64,000 nt of DNA from positions 39,926,001 to 39,990,000 of the forward strand of contig NC_133167.1 in the NCBI RefSeq assembly GCF_040802235.1. The letters are read 5' to 3'. Source of the stretch: Manis javanica. Taxonomy: Eukaryota; Chordata; Mammalia; Pholidota; Manidae. Of this stretch, positions 59,754 through 64,000 are shown one piece after another. Made by a program: the position numbers and the translations under genes. Positions within the stretch are counted from its first letter, which is position 1; each line of letters begins with the position of its first letter. The notes under the pieces are model-generated. The model made no database searches, was not told where the DNA came from, and saw only the letters and a list, made by a program, of their open reading frames with translations.

Positions 59754-59759
59754 ACAGCT

Positions 59760-62700
59760 ATAGAACACCTTGATGACATGAAAGTTCTCTTAAGGTCAGA
59801 ATGTAGCAACATACCCTGAAATTGTAATCTTTCTGTTTTTCTTTTCTCCACTTCCTTGAATGTGATTTTTTTCCCCTGGCGAGTCAGAGGCATCCTTATC
59901 ACCTTGAGAGAAAGTGGAATTGTTATAGCAGTAATGAAAATAGCAAAAGGAAACTTTTACAACTTTCAGACTGGTTTTTGAGACTCAAAATGGAATGTCT
60001 AAAGAAAGCAGAACATTGAATTTCCACCATGACAATAGAATTAAGAATACACAGGGAGGAGATGACCTCATCCTTTCTCTTCATCAAGGGGATGAGCAAG
60101 GATGGGGTGTGACCCTATTCAGGAGATAATTTTCCCGTAGTTTAATCACTTTTCTGCCGAAGTTTGTGACAGCTTTCTTTCTGGGTTATCTTTTCAAGGA
60201 GGTCTGTAGAAGAGCCTTGAAAGACTAAGATATTATCTCCCTCTGGGGTGGAGGACAGATCTGTTTTCTAACCAGTAAAATATAAATAATGTTTCCCTCT
60301 GATGCAACGGTTGGGCATGTTTGTTAGTAGTTCCCTTTAACATGGAGAATTTCCTAAGTTTGGGCTCATCAGCTGTGGCACAAGCCTACTTATGCCCAGC
60401 ATATACCTGGACTCACCTCCACAGGGACCCCACAATACTTGTAGGAGGACGAGATCCAGTGTGAATGCCAACCTTATGCTGCCTGCCATGCCGTGAAAAT
60501 AATGTCCATTACCTCAGACCCAGGAGTCTCTTGCCTGTCAGGGTCTATGAAACTGTAGCAGGCTACCATGTAGCCTACAAATAGGGTAGAAGCTCACACC
60601 CTTAACAGTTCTGGACCACCCTAGATCTGGGATAGGGGACAATAGGCCATGTCCTGGGGATGAGATACGCATCAATGAGGAGCAGAGTCAATGCTGAGAG
60701 GCTGTCAAGGACCCATGGAGAGAATTACTGCAGACCACCTGAGAGCCTAGATCATCTGTAAAACATTTATTTTCAATGGAGGAAACACCACACTTCTGCT
60801 GTTTTCCTAGCAACTGTTCTCAGCCAAGCAAAATCACTTTCCCAGGGGGCTTTTAGAGTAGGGAGGTTCAAATAATTGGGCAGGGTGTGGAAACGACTAA
60901 CATATAGTGTCTGGACACCAGATGTGCTAAATGGTCACATATAATGAAGACTTGTCGTTCCCCAACTGCCAACTGCATCACGAGGAATAAACTCTAGTCC
61001 GTATGGAGTGTTGTCATTGCAACAGCCAGCTGCCAATTGTGAGGAATTCTCCAGCAGAAGGATGCATGCCTCTGCCCTGAGGCCTTGCAAGCTCATAGCT
61101 GAAAGTCCTCTGTGGATTCCCATCCTTGTTAAAGGCTCTGAAACTGGTAAGTATTCCCTTTGCGGATGTCTTGACACCCAGAGCAAGGGGGCAAAAAGCA
61201 AAGGGAAAACCAAGGACTGGTTAGTACTTGAGTGGAATTGGACAGGGGTGAAATGCTCCCTACCCCTCTACCATTTATCTGAATAGTTTATATTTTTATG
61301 AAGAATAGCTCCTCAATGATTACTTTCATCTCTTAAATGGTAAAAAACACAATCTTGACGTGAACTAGGAGTAGCTTCCATTTCTGTGTAAACAATAGCA
61401 GAATAGCACATGTTTACTTTCAATTCAACAACTATTTGTTGAACACATGCTACATGCTAGACATTATGCTAGGTGCTGAAGAAATATAAATGGCTTAGGT
61501 ATGATCTCTGCTCATAAATACCTCACACATCCCTCCAGGAAAAACAGACATATATCAACTAGTTACAATAGAACATATTAAACCAGCCACAGAAATCTGT
61601 CTTAGCATAAATATTTTATTTTTATATTCAGTATCAATCATCCACAAAAAAGCCACAGAAGACTATTTTGGAATGCACAGGTTAATGTGATTAGGACACC
61701 AATGTTTGCATTCAGGTACAACGCTTGTTTTGCAGGAATCACAGGGAAAATGATGCAGCTCTCCATAAAGATACAGGAAAAGTTGCTATTCCAAGTGAGG
61801 ATACGAGAATCAGAATAATTCAGCCCCATCTGGTTGGGAGGAGGACACGGTTGGCTGTAAAAGAAGGGAAATCCACCCATTTCTACTCTCCGTTCTTAAG
61901 GAGGTTGTGTGCAAAAGAGAATCAGAGCTGGGGTGGGGCTAGGATATTTGGTGTAGCACGGGGTCCACCTCTAAACATAGTGGCAGAGAACATCTCACAG
62001 AGATCCTAGCAATTCCTAGTCTCCCAAATTTCTTTGTTTTCCATTTCAACTTATTTATGGATATTTATCACTTACTCTCCCTTGGTATGAAACTTAGATT
62101 GTGAGATCTTTCAGTAACATATGCATCTCCTCTTTAGGAAAAAGACAAATTTTAAGCCTAAATCCCTATTACATATGATGAACTACAGTAAAAATTTGCA
62201 AAGTCCCTTTGAAATAAAAACAATGATTGATAACAGGTAATAAGCATACAAGACAAGTTTTAAAGACAAGCTTCAAGTAAACATGTAATTTAGAAGATCA
62301 TCATCTCTTTTGACTCGTAATGTCCCGTAGCTCTTACAAAATATCTGCAGTGTTCTACATCAATGTTCATGGTTATAGAGTGGGAAAAAAACTCCAAAAA
62401 TAGACCACTGAGTCAGATTATCTCCCAAGGGTCAATCTATTTATATGCAAATCTGGAAACGTAGAATAAAATCATTACACATTGACAAATAAAAGTAGAG
62501 GGAAAAAATGTTTAGCCATGACCATGATTAAAATTTTTTAATGAGAAGCTTCACCTGTAGTTCTAAAATAGCCAGAACCTGGAAGAACAAGAAAATATTA
62601 TGAAATAGTAAATAAAAACTACACAAACACCACAAAGACCCAAAGATCAACATAGTTCAGTGAAAACTCTTTGTTTTTTCATTTTCTAATCAGAGATGTT

Positions 62701-64000
62701 AGGAAAGGAGAGTTTGTAATTATGAAATACTCTCCAAACATTTGCTTAGCTTCTTACACAAAGCCAATTAATTTCCGTTATATTACAACACTACCAACTG
62801 GGTGCTTGCTCTGTTTTCCTGCCTTAAATATTACTTCATTTCATGCTCACTTGGAAGTATTCATTTGATATTTTCTCTGATACCTCTGTGAGTTAGACAT
62901 TAGCACCTGCAATTTATAGATGAAGAAACGAAGGCTTACAACCAACGTGCATGCACCACTCTCCCACACTGAAGTAGCCCTTGTGGTATCAGTAACTACT
63001 TCTCTGTATTAGTGTCTGATAGCCTAGGGCCTACATGTGAGAAAAGTCAAGGTAACCCTTCATTAACATCTTTCTGCTTATTCTATTTTCTCAGGATAGA
63101 AGTTTTCAAGTGCATATGCCACATGGTAAATTACGTCTTCTTTTTAGAATGACAATCATTATTTTTAAAAATCACACTCAAAAGAACTAATAATCAAAAT
63201 ATTTTCACATGCACAATGCAGTGTAACAATGGTATGCTTACTCACAACTTCATCCCTACACCCACACCACGGAAGAATGGGGAGTGGATTTCGATTATGA
63301 TTCACTTCCCTTTATTATTCATCCAAACCAACGCTAATAAACTAGAGACATAGTGCATTTTCTTCTAATGTGCCATACCTGTTACTTTATAAATAGCAAG
63401 CATTTATTTGATAAGAATGCAAAAAGAATAAGATTAACAAAATTCAAATCTCATAAATATATTTCTAATTTTTTTCCTATGAGAAAAATAACATCTTTAC
63501 TAATATTCCTTTTATTTTCTTTAGGTGAGGAAGTTGAAGCTCAAATATATGTTTATTATTTCTCCTCCAGAGACCCTTTCTTTTAACTTTATCTTTCTAT
63601 TTTATCCAACTGCACAATTCACATACTTATTTATATATGATTTTCTACCTAACTTTAGCTATATGACCTGAGTCTGAAAAAAAGATATAGGTAAAAGTGT
63701 GTGGTATTCCACTATATTTAATAATGCTATTAAAGGTGATAATTCTACTATTTTAATATACCTCTTCCCAAGAAAACTATGCTTAAAAAATCGTAACTAT
63801 CATTTCTTTTTAAAACCAAATCATAGACATCTGAACCAAATCCAAATATTAACAGCAATGAGTATCATCAGAATTGAGCATTAATTTCTCTGAGGAAAAG
63901 AAAATCATTTTCAAATAAATACTTTCAAAATCTCTTTATGACTTAAGTTGGATGTTTGGACAAATCCTGGGAATAAAGGGATCATTTTTACCTGTGCTCA
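59760..64000. other. Upstream intergenic, no gene recognised
   Basis: It contains an L2 3' tip near 61,425-61,560 (minus) and a MIR relic near 62,880-62,945. The frames at 60,935-61,286 and 61,638-62,009 overlap on opposite strands and show no known domain. A degenerate LTR-like stretch may lie at 60,080-61,040. In human the next gene in this direction is C2orf66; I could not recognise it here. Confidence 0.45.
61425..61560 (-). repeat. L2 3'-end fragment
   Basis: 'AATTCAACAACTATTTGTTGAACACATGCTACATGCTAGACATTATGCTAGGTGCTG' is reverse L2 3' end text. Confidence 0.7.

Noticed and set aside
60935-61286. Overlapping 92-codon frames on both strands, considered as C2orf66
   Set aside because: I could not recognise the C2orf66 protein, and mirrored frames suggest chance.

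Overview
The window is nuclear DNA of a placental mammal. It contains a split gene with GT-AG introns, a CpG-rich promoter, L1, L2 and MIR repeats, and a retroviral insertion. No lineage-diagnostic tRNA-derived SINE or Alu was seen in 64 kb. The L1 type looks laurasiatherian; a SINE-poor lineage such as pangolin is a guess only.

The main gene is GTF3C3 (TFIIIC102, the TPR subunit of RNA polymerase III factor TFIIIC). It lies on the minus strand and all 18 coding exons are present, from the ATG at 57746 to the TAA at 28579. Every exon boundary was placed by GT/AG signals and phase. All phases agree except at the exon 7/8 junction, where one base is missing relative to the expected frame.

Layout: 1-1.35 kb holds the last exon and 3' UTR of a plus-strand coiled-coil gene, probably CCDC150, tail-to-tail with GTF3C3. 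From 1.35 to 25 kb is intergenic: an old L1 5' region (2.9-3.7 kb), an L1 3' piece (3.75-4.2 kb), a nearly full-length dead L1 with a 245-bp tandem duplication in its 5' end (5.5-12.0 kb), a second L1 3' end (12.6-13.2 kb), a 3-kb L1 ORF2 fragment (14.7-18.0 kb), and an isolated CpG-rich block near 19.4 kb. From 25,241 to 28,251 is a 3,011-bp endogenous betaretrovirus-like provirus on the minus strand. It has two 341-bp LTRs that read as identical, a 6-bp target duplication, PBS, gag, an env-TM remnant and PPT, with NC/pro/pol and most of env deleted. It sits 11-16 bases downstream of the GTF3C3 poly(A) signal, in the same orientation. From 28.3 to 57.75 kb is GTF3C3, with L2/MIR/L1 relics and LTR-like pieces in its introns. 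From 57.5 to 58.0 kb is its CpG-rich promoter, followed by 6 kb of upstream intergenic DNA with MIR, L2 and an LTR 3' end.

The most noteworthy points are the very young, internally deleted provirus at the cleavage zone of an essential Pol III factor gene, and the one-base frame anomaly inside that gene.
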